The position numbers and the translations under genes are program-made. 64,000 bases of DNA from Elysia chlorotica. Its lineage: Eukaryota; Mollusca; Gastropoda; Plakobranchidae. The stretch's first letter is position 1; each line of letters starts with the position of its first letter. Under the pieces are notes generated by a model. That model searched no databases and was not told where the DNA came from. It saw only the letters and a program-made list of their open reading frames with translations. Of the stretch, positions 12,746 to 24,850 are shown piece after piece. The stretch spans positions 5,595-69,594 of the forward strand of contig RQTK01000230.1 of NCBI GenBank assembly GCA_003991915.1, given 5' to 3'.

Positions 12746-13995
12746 AGACAGGAAAACCCCGATAGCTGAAAAGTAAACTGTCGAGTTGATCATGTGAAGG
12801 AATCCCTCATGATTAGCGCTCAATGCAGTTTTTGGGATCGAAGTAAGGATATGAAATTATAACTTTAACAATTTTTTTACTTATTCATCCGCTGTTGCAT
12901 GCAGGTAATTTTTTTGGTGTAAAAGAGGAGACGTAGGTATATTTTTTTTTCCCCGTGCTTTTTTTGAGGAGGGGGTAGCTTTTGTTTTGTTCTGTTTTTG
13001 GTTTCATTTTGGTGGGTCTTAAGACGATATCGTCAGGTGAAAGCAGTGATGTTGGTTCAAAATTGAAAAGGTTTGAAAAACTTGATAATTAAGAAAATCT
13101 GCTATACTTTATCATTATTTCCTGTTATTTGAATAAAAAAACAATTAGTCGATGTATAATAATGCTATAGGCACTAGAGCTATCTTAGTATGTATTTAGG
13201 ACCAATATTGTAACTGAGATGCTCTCACGCTTTTCAGCTTATTCTTTTGGCAAATCCATAGGCGCTAATGTACAATAAGGAACCATTCAACACAACTCTT
13301 TTTACATTTACTACATTTGAGTAATTTACGGCGTACGATCCTTGTGAATAATTGCAAAACGCTGTTATCTTCGTTGGCTCTGGGACTGAGTGAAGGTCTG
13401 TCTAGCACTAAAAATTGCAGCCTCTCCCCCTCTAACCGAGCCAGCGAGGAGTTGTGAAAACTAAGAGGATGAAAAAAATGAAAATATTTGCCAAGTGGCC
13501 ACGGTTGGGTGGCAGAAAAGTATGAGGCGAGATAGTAAAGATAAGGTAGTACAATTTACAAGACCACTCGGAGAACAGCCGGGGGTTCTTTGAAGAGAAT
13601 GAGAAGCACGGAGAGCTAGTTAACGTTGTTGTTGATGGTGAGCAGGATACATGAAGAGTAGATAGCCGTGTTTGCCACCATCCGTGGAAGAGATGGCTGA
13701 CTGCCCGTTCTGCTCAGTGCCTGGGAACACTACTCACGTCTGGATCTACATCCAGCACGTGTAGTAGTGTAGTGTAGTATAGTAGGCTTATTCTCTACAT
13801 GACAGTGCATTCACAGCCCGAGCGCAAGTTGTAATGGAGAAAACAGTCTTTATTAGGGTTGTAGCTCGAAGCTTTGAAGCACCGGTGGTCCAATCTTAAA
13901 AACGTTAGTAAATAATGGCAGCTGTAAGGACATAAGTGAGCTTTATTTTTCTGTCTTTTTTTTAAATAGAAAATAACGCTGTTGTTATGTTCAGA

Positions 13996-13999
<4 letters not shown>
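12746..13999. other. Non-coding DNA, GC-richer at 13380-13790
   Basis: Positions 13680-13770 hold a 23-codon ORF with a Cys-x2-Cys pair and a later His, faintly like the C-terminal zinc knuckle of LINE reverse transcriptases. There is no open frame upstream to support that, so no element is called. The rest is unique sequence. Confidence 0.4.

Positions 14000-14054
<55 letters not shown>
14000..14054. repeat. (GA)n microsatellite
   Basis: About 27 uninterrupted GA units. The Arg-Glu and Ser-Leu frames around it are by-products. Confidence 0.95.
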
Positions 14055-14059
<5 letters not shown>

Positions 14060-16416
14060 CGGGTGTATCCCAAACCAAAATTGCAATGTCCTGCCGAACA
14101 AATTGTTTAAGAATTTCAAGAGGAAGAAAAGAAATAAAAAGACAACATCTAACTGCTTTGCTGTACAATGATACGATTGTTATCTGAGATTTGCGCTATT
14201 AATATTATGTTGTCTTTTCTTTTCCACATAATATAATTTGTCAAACTTTTATTGAGCGTATTATGATGTGCAAAGTTTAGAATAGGTGGAGGGATAAAAC
14301 CTAAGTTCGGTAGATTTAGCGGCGAGCTGTAATGTGATAAAAGTGCCAAACAACCAAGTGTGAGCAGACAGCAGACTTACGACAAACATTGTTTCTGATT
14401 TAATGTTGCAAGTAAAGTCTAGTACAGAAAACGTCAGCGGCGACTTGACATCTGTTTTCAGTTTCGCTTGGCCGACTCCGTGAGTCCCAGTGGTCTCGGT
14501 TTGTTTTCAGCCAGGGTTCGCTTAAGTCAAGGACTATAGGTGGCTAATAGGAGTCAGGTTTCAGGACATTTTAAAATTGCTTTTACAATTTTTTTTCAGC
14601 GCTTGTCTTAGATATTATATACAGACAGTCAACTGACAATGCCTCATCCGGGGAACTTTTTTCGGTATATAGGATTTATCAAGGAACCTAGGAGACGTTG
14701 AAACCAAGGAGACAAAGGGAGAGAGATCTCCTTCTCTCTATCTCTTAGTCTCACTCTCTCTCTCTCTCTCCCTACCTCTCTCAAGAAATAAAAACGAATA
14801 GGATCTTTTCTTGAGACCTAGGAGACGTTTACATTAAGAGAAAACTCCGCTTACTTTGATTAACGATTAACAGGCAATATACAAGTTAGTAGTCCAGGGT
14901 GTGGTTTTAAAACGGCAAAGAAGAGATATCGCGGAGAGTGTGAAGACAGAATATTTTGCAAATAATAAATACAAAGATTTTTTTCAATCAATAAAGGATC
15001 TTATCCTTGGACTTGCGCAATGTTTTGTCAGTGCTGTTTGAAAACGCTCAAAACAAAGAGCGAAGGTCCAATAATGTGATTCTACAGCAGAGTTTTAAAA
15101 TAAGCACTGCAGGCTCAATGTTGTAAGAACATAATTGTTTAATAAATTAACTATTCTGAGCAATTGCGAACAAAAGAAACTTACTTAAATAAACTAGTAG
15201 TTTTAAATTAGGTGGGCAAATCATGACATTGAAAGATATAGAAAAATTCGCTTAATTTTTTTTTTAATTCCGCAGCATCATTATTGTTTCAATTCAGAGG
15301 GCGTGATTTTAGTTTCTTTGTTTTGTTGTTTCTATTGTTTTACTTTTTCCATATATAGATCTATATTCTATATTGTTTACAGAATTATATTTTTTTTACA
15401 AAATTTTTAATTCAATTTCACTCTTGTTTGATTCACTTAAAAATTGTGAAGATACACAAATATTGTTAGAGGAAAAATAAAAGCCTTTTTTCAAAATTGT
15501 GTAAGGTTTCTCCCATGATTTCATAATAAAATAACGGCAACTTAGAGGGTTTTTTTTTTTTTTGGGGGGGGGGGGTTTTTTTTCGGGGGGGTGTTGTTTT
15601 GTGTTTTTTTGTTGTTGTTTTTTTGTTTGTTTGTTGTTGTTTTTTTTTTGCTTTGATCTTTTTTCAATATGATGAAATGATAGAAGCAAGCAAAAAAAAA
15701 AAGTAGCGCAATTTCATCATAATGTTATTCTGTATGTCGTGACTTTCTTTGTCCGTGACAATACAAATAAAACGTAACAAGCAAAAGAGTTTAACAGGAG
15801 TTTCCGACATTAGACAGTGGTGCATTCCTAAACGCAGAGTAATTGTTTGTAACTCTGTAGTGGGGAGAGGACATTTTAAATGACTTTTGGAGAGAAAAAA
15901 AATGGGGGGGGGGGCGTTAACAGATATACAATAAGTCATACAATCATAATTGTAGCCCATAACATAGTTGTCCGACTTTGCCACAATTTACGTTTATCTC
16001 ATAGGTATTTTTCAGAGGAACGAGAAGAGCATAAACAAAAAATAGTGCTTGGTGGTGTGTCAAATAATAGCCAAGAGAAGACAATTCTTTCTGAAGACAA
16101 AGTAGGACAATTGGGAGACTTACAAATTCGTTTCATCTAGAAAGTAAAAAGTTCGCTATAGTGTTATGACCAGAGGGGGAGCATTATGTGTAAAAGAGGC
16201 ATATCTAAGAGTGTAGGGTGCTAGGAGAAGAACTATAAAAGATAGGTTGGAGAAAAAGCATATACAGTTGTTGAATGGAGAGAGAAAGGGAGAGAGAGAG
16301 AGAGAGGAGGGGGGGGGGATAGATAAGTAGAAAATAGTGATTTAAAGAACATTATTTTTTTTAAAGTAAGCCATAGAAAATTCTTCAATAAAGACGCCCA
16401 TCCAGGCTTTTTTAAT
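14055..16416. other. AT-rich non-coding DNA with homopolymer junctions
   Basis: Contains a short TC tract (14751-14784), a T14-G12 homopolymer junction at 15550-15575 followed by a second T8-C-G7, a G-run near 15905 and an interrupted GA tract at 16278-16318. A GTAAGT on the minus strand near 14374 has no good acceptor partner. No gene is supported. Confidence 0.45.
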
Positions 16417-16552
16417 CGACGCCAAGTCATATATCATGCGACCAATGCTTTGAAGTATTGCTTAACCTGTCTCCCACCTCTCAGATCGCAATTTGTGCTT
16501 CCGTTAAATTACTCTCTACAAAACGACGCCAAGTCATATATCATGCGACCAA
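16417..16552 (+). repeat. Pair of exact 29-bp direct repeats, 107-bp period
   Basis: Positions 16417-16445 and 16524-16552 are the same 29 bases (core GCCAAGTCATATATCATGCG). The sequence between them is unrelated to either copy. Possible causes are a local duplication or target-site-like duplication around an inserted segment of about 78 bases. Confidence 0.85.
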
Positions 16553-17590
<1,038 letters not shown>

Positions 17591-17749
17591 CTTTTCCTTC
17601 TCTTTATAATATCACATATGAAAACGCTGTGTTACTTAGACTTCCGTAGCTATTCAGACGTCAGAGTTTCAACCCATCTGTTTAAAACACTGACCAGAGT
17701 CGATGGGCATTGTTCTCATGAAGACTTGTGCCCTAGCTAGGAGGAGTAA

Positions 17750-17857
17750 CTAGTAAGTACAACGTCGCGGTGGGCTACAACCTGTCGTAAGCCTTCTTAT
17801 TCATCTGTCTTAAGACGAGTCGTAAGCTTACCATAGTAGTTGTACTTACGATTCTAG
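17750..17857. repeat. MITE family C, copy 1
   Basis: A short element with inverted ends. The left end starts CTAGTAAGTACAACGTCGCG and the right end, reversed, starts CTAGAATCGTAAGTACAACT. A palindrome GTCTTAAGAC lies in the middle. Two related elements lie at 51209 and 51344. There is no coding capacity; such small inverted-end elements are usually non-autonomous DNA transposons. No clear target-site duplication could be assigned. Confidence 0.65.
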
Positions 17858-18074
17858 GAAGTGGACTCAATGTTTTCGGTGCCAGTTGCCAGCCTCAGGG
17901 TGAGAACCTACTCATTTCCCACTACAGGGCGAGCATCTTTCTTAACAACATGTACATACAATTCTCTCTGAATGGCGCCAATGCCTGGAGCTGACAGAAC
18001 AGTGACCTTGTGTGAACCTATCCGGTCCTGGCGATTGTATCCGATATGCAGCTGAGTTCAGTTCAGCTGATTGC

Positions 18075-18340
18075 TTAAAGGCCAAAGCCAGCACTCTATG
18101 TGCTATTTTGTGGGCGGGACGAACACTAAGGTCTGACAATTTCACATGCTGCCGCACAGAGCATGTTCGAAGATATCATGATTTCTGTCTCAACCGGTCT
18201 CATTATACTGACACTGAACTAACCAGTTACTGTAGGGGACGAAATCGGACAAATATATTTTTGACTGATCACGGGTTTTGAACCAGGGACTTCCCGATTG
18301 GGAGACTAACGATGTGCCATTCGCACCAGGTCGTTCACCT
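18075..18340 (-). repeat. SINE family A, near-complete old copy
   Basis: On the minus strand the order is a tRNA-like head (from about 18340 down to 18270, with B-box-like GGTTCAAAACC), then the body CAGTATAATGAGACCGG-like block, the TGACATGAGT-type block, and the 3' TGTCAGAC and CCCACAAAATAG blocks. It aligns through its length with the plus-strand copy at 47907 but is more diverged. The 89-codon plus-strand frame through it is not a gene. Confidence 0.75.
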
Positions 18341-18624
18341 ATTTGGTATGCAACTGACAAGCATAGTTTTACAACAAAGCATAAAGCGCTTTTCTAAAGA
18401 TGATAATGCATTATATTCCAGTTGAGATCCAAGTGTTTCTGTGTGTATCTAATTAACTATTCGTTAATAGTTGTCCATTCGTTGATGTTCTTGTTGTTTT
18501 TTAATCTACCCACGAATATGCGTTAAGGTTAAATGAAATAAACGAGCAAAGGCACTTAATCACTGCCAAGGCAGCAGAACAGGTTGTAGCTTCCACAATA
18601 TCACAACAGGTAACAATATGTTCA

Positions 18625-18860
18625 CCATTTTGTGTGTGAGTGTGTGTGTGTGGATTTTTTTTCCTCTCTCTTTGCCTTTCTTTGTCTTTGTCGATTTCTC
18701 TGCCTCCCTTCTCTGTCTCTGTCTCTCTATGTCTCTGTCTCTTTCTCTGCCTCTCTTTGTCTCCGTCTTTCTTTGTCTCTGTCTCTGTCTGACTCTCTTT
18801 CTCTTTCTCTCTCTCTCAATCTCTCTCTTTCTTTCTCCATCTGTCTCTGTCATCCTATTC
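18625..18860. repeat. Degenerate (TC)n/(TGTC)n tract
   Basis: A short (GT)n followed by about 200 bases of imperfect TC with GTC and TTC interruptions. The 100-110 codon frames on both strands (Ser-Leu-Cys and Arg-Glu-Lys) are translations of this tract. Confidence 0.9.
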
Positions 18861-19479
18861 CTCGCATTGATTCTCTTTTCCTGCTCACTCTCTTTTACAT
18901 GCATACAGACACACTATCTAGAAACAACGTATACTGAATAACCACTCAATGATCTGTACACTGAAACATGAGTAGTTGACTCACAAGTTTACATAACTCA
19001 CGCATTACTAATTTTCACACCATGACTCAACGTGTTCCATATGAAAGGTGATCTGGATTTTTTTTTTTTTTTTTTGGTCAAATTAAAGTGTACATGGATT
19101 TAGCATTAACCTACTTAGAAGCTTAACGCAATATTTTAACAGTTTCAACTGAAATTCCTTGAATTATCATATCGATGAATGCAACCATTACCCGTTCTCT
19201 TTTTTTTACTTGCACAATAATTACTTACCGTCACTATACGTACTCAACTTACTTACGATTTTATCTTTATATGCAGTATAGCTACACTTAAATAAATCTT
19301 TTTTTTTTTGGGTAAGGTGATATATGTACTAAATAGACTGGTTCACTATACTTTAGTTGCCTATCTTTTTCCTAACTAACGATTTACTTTGTGAGACTCA
19401 CAGAATGCATGACTGTATAGAGTGAGCACACCAACCTGACTGGACTAATTTTAATCTTAATTAATAAAAAATAAAATTC

Positions 19480-19860
19480 GCATAGATCCGAGGCTTGGCT
19501 AGGCAGTTTTGGAGAGTGAGGGTGATACTTTTTTAGATGTATGTGAAGCTGCTGAGCAAGTGGTGGGCAGGTTTAGCATTTTAATGTCTATGCAATAATG
19601 CAATTATCAGAATCAATAGAGTATAATTATAGGGATTCAATGACACAAATTCCTACAGATCCAGGTCTAGGCCAAGACTGAAGCTGTTTGGAGAGTGAGG
19701 ATAATATTTTTAGTTATAGATTAGAAGAGACCGCTGAACAAATTGACAGCATTTGAATGTAACAGGGTAAATAATATTTTCATAGCACTGCAATTATTAG
19801 AATCTATAAAGTATAATTATAGGGATTCTATGATCGGGTAGGTACAGATCAATATGCGAA
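19480..19860 (+). repeat. Tandem repeat, about 185-bp unit, two units plus a partial third
   Basis: Unit 1 (about 19480-19655) and unit 2 (about 19656-19845) share GGAGAGTGAGG, TTTAGCATTTTAATGT-like, TGCAATTATCAGAATC and AGTATAATTATAGGGATTC. Offsets are 179 at the first block and 190 at the last, so small indels separate them. A third start (GGTACAGATC) follows. Non-coding; AT-rich. Confidence 0.85.
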
Positions 19861-20560
19861 AGTGTTTTAGCATTGAATGACTAAGTAGAAGCGCTACATT
19901 GTAACTCGGTCGCCTCTTGTGCTCTGCTCGAGTATAACAACATGTTTAGCACTGGAGTGAAATATTGGAGGAATAGTTTAGCAATTAATTAAGGTATTAG
20001 TCTAATGTCTGTGTGTATCAGTCTGGGGGTCGTCACAGTTTTATGAAACGACTAGGAGCCTGAGATGTCATATGGACCCAGTCATGTACGCTAAGTTATG
20101 AGCACATTTTGCGTTTCCTATATTCCTTTTTAAGTGCTCACAATTATTTACTAGTTCTGTGTTCGTCATTATTATCACCACCATCTTCATTCTTATTGTT
20201 AGTATCGCTATCAGTCTCCCGTTAGTCATGTTATTATCGTTATTGACGTCTTCATTCTTAAATATTACGTTATTATTCTTTTGAAAAGTAATTTTACCTG
20301 TCACAAAAAGAAACAAATTATTGCATTTGAGTATAATATGATCAGTCTAATCCAAAGGAAAATTCAGCCTGTTTTAATGTGGATCTACCTTTTAGAATAA
20401 TGTTTAAGGCGCTAAATATATAACGAGTCTCTCGAATACAGTGCAAGATACATTGATTTAGCAGAAAATTGTCAGAAAAATTCTAGCATATCTTTTGGAT
20501 CTTGTATTGTATTATGTTAGGAATGTGTAGATAATATTTATGCACCGGCCCCCCTCATTG

Positions 20561-20607
20561 ATTGGCTGTTTACAGACGTTATCTTCTTTGTGATCTTTTT
20601 ATAAAAG
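20561..20607 (+). promoter_or_regulatory. Possible TATA-type promoter (inverted CCAAT plus TATAAAAG)
   Basis: ATTGG (inverted CCAAT) at 20561-20565 lies 39 bases before TATAAAAG at 20600-20607. A start near 20630 would fit the usual TATA spacing and is followed at once by an ATG at 20636. Each motif alone is common in AT-rich DNA; the ordered arrangement is what makes it worth listing. Confidence 0.25.
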
Positions 20608-20635
20608 GGTGCTTCCGAGGAGTTAGCAGTACAGA

Positions 20636-20740
20636 ATGTTAATATTAAAGAACCCATATTTTCCGTTTCTTAACGCGAAAGAAGACTTTGGCTCTAAAAT
20701 TGCGAAACTTGGACATTCTCGTGTTGCAAATTGTTATTAA
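20636..20740 (+). CDS. Small ORF (34 codons) after the TATA motif, function unknown
   Basis: The ORF runs ATG to TAA without low-complexity sequence. It encodes a mixed hydrophobic/charged peptide with a Pro-Tyr-Phe-Pro-Phe segment, a Lys-Glu-Asp cluster and one late Cys. No signal peptide, membrane segment or known motif is visible. The start is chosen because it lies about 30 bases after TATAAAAG. An ORF this short is expected many times by chance here, so only the upstream motifs argue for it. It could equally be the first coding exon of something longer or nothing at all. Confidence 0.15.
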   Translation: MLILKNPYFPFLNAKEDFGSKIAKLGHSRVANCY

Positions 20741-20821
20741 TATTGTATGGCACGTCATTCTTCTCCTTTTTGTGAAATTATTGTTTTTTCCCATTTCTCA
20801 TTGTCCACTTTTGTGCCCTGT

Positions 20822-20993
20822 AATTGGTTGGGTCGGTGTTAGTATAATGTGACTGGCTTAGACAGGAGCCATGGTATCCCCGCCCTGTCTCGTGTGTGGC
20901 AGCGTGTAAAATTGTCAGATATCCATCTTGGGGCCCATCCACAATATAGCCTATATAGTGCTGACATTGGACGTTAAACCAACTTAACTGAAC
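20822..20993 (+). repeat. SINE family A copy lacking the tRNA head
   Basis: Starts TTGGTTGGGTCGGTGTTAG, then GACAGGAGCCATGGTATCCC, TTGTCAGATATCCATCTTGG, CACAATATAGCCTATATAGT and GACGTTAAACCAAC, ending in a CAACTTAACTGAACT tail. It begins at nearly the same internal point as the copy at 42536. That suggests a headless subfamily or a favoured truncation point. Good conservation suggests moderate age. Confidence 0.85.
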
Positions 20994-21162
20994 TCTAGGT
21001 TGAACGAGACATCATAATTTATAAGAGGGAATTTTGTTCTTTCATCTCAACAGAATCAAGCATGATACATTGGCAGCACCAGCTATAACAGCAATGTCAT
21101 GGTCCATAAAACAAGACAAGGGATAACATTGGCAATAAGCGTCAGACACTCGAAAAATGTGT

Positions 21163-21296
<134 letters not shown>

Positions 21297-22399
21297 CAGA
21301 TATTTGGCAATCACATTGTCAGGATGTTGTTGGATCGTTTTCGTTTTCCATTACAACAACTATGTTTTCCCAGTGCCACATGAATTTCTTACGGTAAGTT
21401 GCAGCGTAAAACAAATACGTGCCAAAATAAATCGGTGGCAGTGAAAACATTTACAAAGTGTTTAGATTGAAATACGCCCATTCTAATCTACTATCTAGTT
21501 GTAAATGTGTGTATACTTATTATATTTTGTTAGTGTCTCTTAATATGATTTGTGTAGTTTAGTTCTCGGAATAATTCTCTTTTTTTAAGTTAATGGGGAA
21601 AATACAAAATTGTTATGTTTCTCTTTTTTATACAACTATACAACCAGTTTTATATTTCAGTCGGCCTGTAAATGATAAGAGAAAATTGGGAAAAGTTATT
21701 TGGAGAAGTACATTGCCTAACTATAATTTTGCATTATAGACAGTATACATACACGGTGAAGACAGCAAAAGACAGATTGAGATAATACCTCATTTCTGAG
21801 ACAAAGAAAGATGTAGAATAGATACGTATTGGTGTCATGCGGACGGACAACAGGTAAAGACAAAGAGAGAATTATCTAAGTCAGAGGAGATTCAAAAAGA
21901 GTCAGTATACAGTGAGATGTCAAAACAACGAGAATGAGAGCGTCAGTTTTAATTGCATTGTTTTTTCAAAAAAGATAGATTGCGTTTTAACATCCGGCTA
22001 ACGAGGGAAAAAATATTACAGTTTGCAAAACATGTTCTCTATTTTTGCGATTATTTCTAAGTAGGATGTAGATCTACGAGGCTGTGCAGAACTGATGCCG
22101 GAAGCAGAATTTGTGTTAGTTGTTGTTTTTGTTGGTGGTGTTGTTGTAGGTGTTGTTTGTTTTTGTTGTTTTTTGTTTTTTGTTTTTTTGCTTTTTGGCA
22201 GGGTGCGTTAGTATTTAAATGACATTTTAGCAATTGTTCAGAATGTTGTGCAGAAAACCCGCCAAAAATGCAATGTTAATTGTAATAATTTTCTACCGCT
22301 CGTTTGAAGTCGTGTTGTGGATGGATACTAACGCCTTACCCTACATACCATTTCCCATGGTATTCATGTTTTTGTCACTCAACTCACTCTGCTTTCTAG
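21297..22399. other. AT-rich non-coding DNA
   Basis: Holds one curious splice-like arrangement: acceptor TATGTTTTCCCAG, 20 bases (21374-21393), then a perfect GTAAGT. Such a tiny exon has little information and may be chance. A TTG/TTTTG-rich stretch lies at 22117-22195. No gene is called. Confidence 0.4.
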
Positions 22400-22554
22400 G
22401 TCGGCTAGCAGCCCAGTCGAGGAGGTTTCTGCGCATTCTTGCCGTCAAGTCTCATTTCCTGTGGCTCGCACACGTTAACTCAACCAAAGAGGACTGGAAC
22501 GAGAGTCAGAGGGTCCACTCTGTGAATCAGTATACTAGTACCGCTTCTAGTAGT
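22400..22554 (+). CDS. Weak candidate exon (about 155 nt), product unknown
   Basis: The acceptor-like CTCACTCTGCTTTCTAG ends at 22399. The following 155 bases are richer in GC than the surroundings and are open in one phase only, running toward a Ser/Thr-rich end. A GTGAGC donor follows at 22555; if it is not used, the frame stops at 22564-22566. The translation has an Arg-Arg-Phe-Leu-Arg string and a Trp-containing middle, with no known domain. A 50-codon open phase at this composition is not rare, so this is only a lead. Confidence 0.18.
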
Positions 22555-22898
22555 GTGAGCGCTTGAGGTGTTTGGGAGAGAAGTGGACTGCCCATTGTAA
22601 AGTGAGTGGATTAAGTGGTCTCCGGGCCGGACAATGGTCTAATGGTCTGGCATTTGGAGGTCAGGAGGAGGGCTCTGATTGGTGCACTGGTATCATCAGT
22701 TCACCTTTTACCTTTATCTCGTTTGATATGACGGTCCGTCACTAGAATCACTAGAGTAACTATATTCGTTTACAGTGTATCATTCTGCTCATCGTCTGAT
22801 CCTTCTCTCGCGTTAGTTTTCCCTCTCTTTCTTCCTAAATCTCTCTTTCTCGCAATGTCTTTCTCTGCCTCTTTCTCCCTATCGCTCACCCCTATCTC

Positions 22899-23038
<140 letters not shown>

Positions 23039-23521
23039 ATCATCTTTCCATCATCTCTACGACTCAAAATACAACGACTTGTGATTGCAACTTACGCTCT
23101 ATATTACGGAACTAGTCAATAGAATTTCACAAGTTTTTTTTTCGTACACAGGAACACGATAAAACATACACAGTAAACTTAGATAGTGTGGTAAGACCAT
23201 AATTTGGTTACCTCTCAATGTGAGCACTGACATATCCTGTGGTGGTTCTTTTAGACTACTCATCCTCAAATGCATAATATTTATGCTTGATGAACCACAG
23301 CGCATCATAATATTGCCCCCCATTCTTTCTCACAGATTACTCCGACCCCTTCATTTTTTTCCACGATATTGCTTATACATTTCGATATTATCCAAATATA
23401 CAACACGTACTACATGTACCCCCTCCTAAAACATCATACCCCTTTCCAGGGCCCCGCGCTTTATCCAGCAAGTGAAAAAGTTAAAATGTCACGAGCTAGA
23501 GAGTTTGCCCGTGAATCTAAC

Positions 23522-23697
23522 AGAGGTCTTGCTATAACAGGAACCACAACGGAACGAAGACGATAGGCAAGGAATCTCCACTAGCATTTCATAAAATCCC
23601 TATCCTACTTACGGAAACAATAAACTTTCAGACAACCCCATGCCTAAGGGGCGTGATTATGTTATTCGTTTCAGTCATGTGTATCGCAAAGCTTGAA
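23522..23697 (-). repeat. Dispersed repeat family B, copy 3
   Basis: On the minus strand it shows GCAAGACCT, CGTCTTCGTT, GGAGATTCCTTGCCTATCG, GTTTCCGTAAGTAGGATAGG, GCATGGGGTTGTCTGA, CATAATCACGCCCC and CAATTCAAGCTTTGCG. The last block also ends copies 6 and 7, so the family boundary lies near it. Confidence 0.75.
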
Positions 23698-24090
23698 TTG
23701 TGTAGAAGTCGAGCAGAGCGTGCAACCAATTTCATATCCTTGCTGTGAGCTCTTTCCCAGTCCCTGTCCCGATTTGAGGCTCAAATGTCAACGTGTCAAC
23801 CCGACTTCCTTTTACTTGTTTAGACTTTAGTTATGCTGCTGGTGAGCGATGGAATACTTCTAGCAACACCAAAGTCGTTTGTAGAGGCACTGGTACCGTT
23901 GTTGTTCTACGTTATGGTTGAAAGAAAGGGGTTAGTATGTGTGGTGAGCGAACTAAGGGAATCAAGCTGTTCATAGAAGTGTTCATAAATAAATATACTC
24001 TACTAAGAACAAAGAACTGCCGTGTTTGGCCTTAAGTTGAAAGAAAAAGACAGTGGTTTTTCGTTTTACGCCATACCGACTTGCGTTAAA

Positions 24091-24091
24091 G

Positions 24092-24169
<78 letters not shown>

Positions 24170-24300
24170 CTATCTTCTTATCTCGCTCTCTCTCTCACTC
24201 TCTCTCTCTTTCTCTCTAAATCTTATTACCTATCTATCTTATCTATCTATTTATCTATATATCTCTCTTTCTTTCTATCTATCTATTTATCTCTTCAATC
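24091..24300. repeat. (CTAT)n followed by TC/TATC-rich sequence
   Basis: About 19 uninterrupted CTAT units (24091-24169) lead into interrupted TC and TATC sequence that continues in weaker form to about 24480. The 148-codon Tyr-Leu-Ser-Ile frame is a repeat artefact. Confidence 0.95.
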
Positions 24301-24732
24301 ATCGTTCTTACTTTCTTTTTATCTCTTCAATTTACTTTCTTTATCTGCATTTTACCCCCTCCCCAACTCTCTCCCTTCTCCATCTCACCTATCTCTCTCT
24401 CTCTCTTTAAATGTATTTTCACACTCTCCATCTCTCTCCCTCTCTAATACTCTTTTGTTTAATTTTTGCTCTGGGCCCTTGTCTCTCTCCAAACTCTGAC
24501 AATTATGCCACATTACATTCGGTTGGCTAAATTTAATATCATTAAAAATGAATAAAGAAATAATTAGTTACAACTGTTAGTGCAAAAATCACACGATAGC
24601 AGAGATAATTCAGTAATGGCCCAAAGCTCTAGACACTGCCTTGCTTCAAAACTTTTAATCATCATGGCATTGCTAAAAGCAAAGCACATTACTGCTTTTC
24701 TTTATCGTGAGGACAGAATGTTGCGAAAAAAT

Positions 24733-24736
<4 letters not shown>

Positions 24737-24774
<38 letters not shown>

Positions 24775-24850
24775 GAGAGAGAGAGTGAGAGAAAGAGAGT
24801 GAGAGAGAGAGTGAGACAGAGACAGAGAGAGAGAGACAGAGATGAGATAG
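24737..24850. repeat. (GA)n microsatellite with ACAG and GTGA interruptions
   Basis: Interrupted GA tract of about 110 bases with GACAGA steps. Confidence 0.95.

Noticed and set aside
13680-13770. Cys-x2-Cys...His short ORF resembling a LINE C-terminal zinc knuckle
   Set aside because: Only 23 codons, with stops immediately upstream in the same frame and no reverse-transcriptase sequence nearby.
14370-14410. Minus-strand GTAAGT donor after a 38-nt open segment
   Set aside because: Two phases are open and the acceptor is ordinary; GTAAGT is expected about thirty times by chance in 64 kb on both strands.
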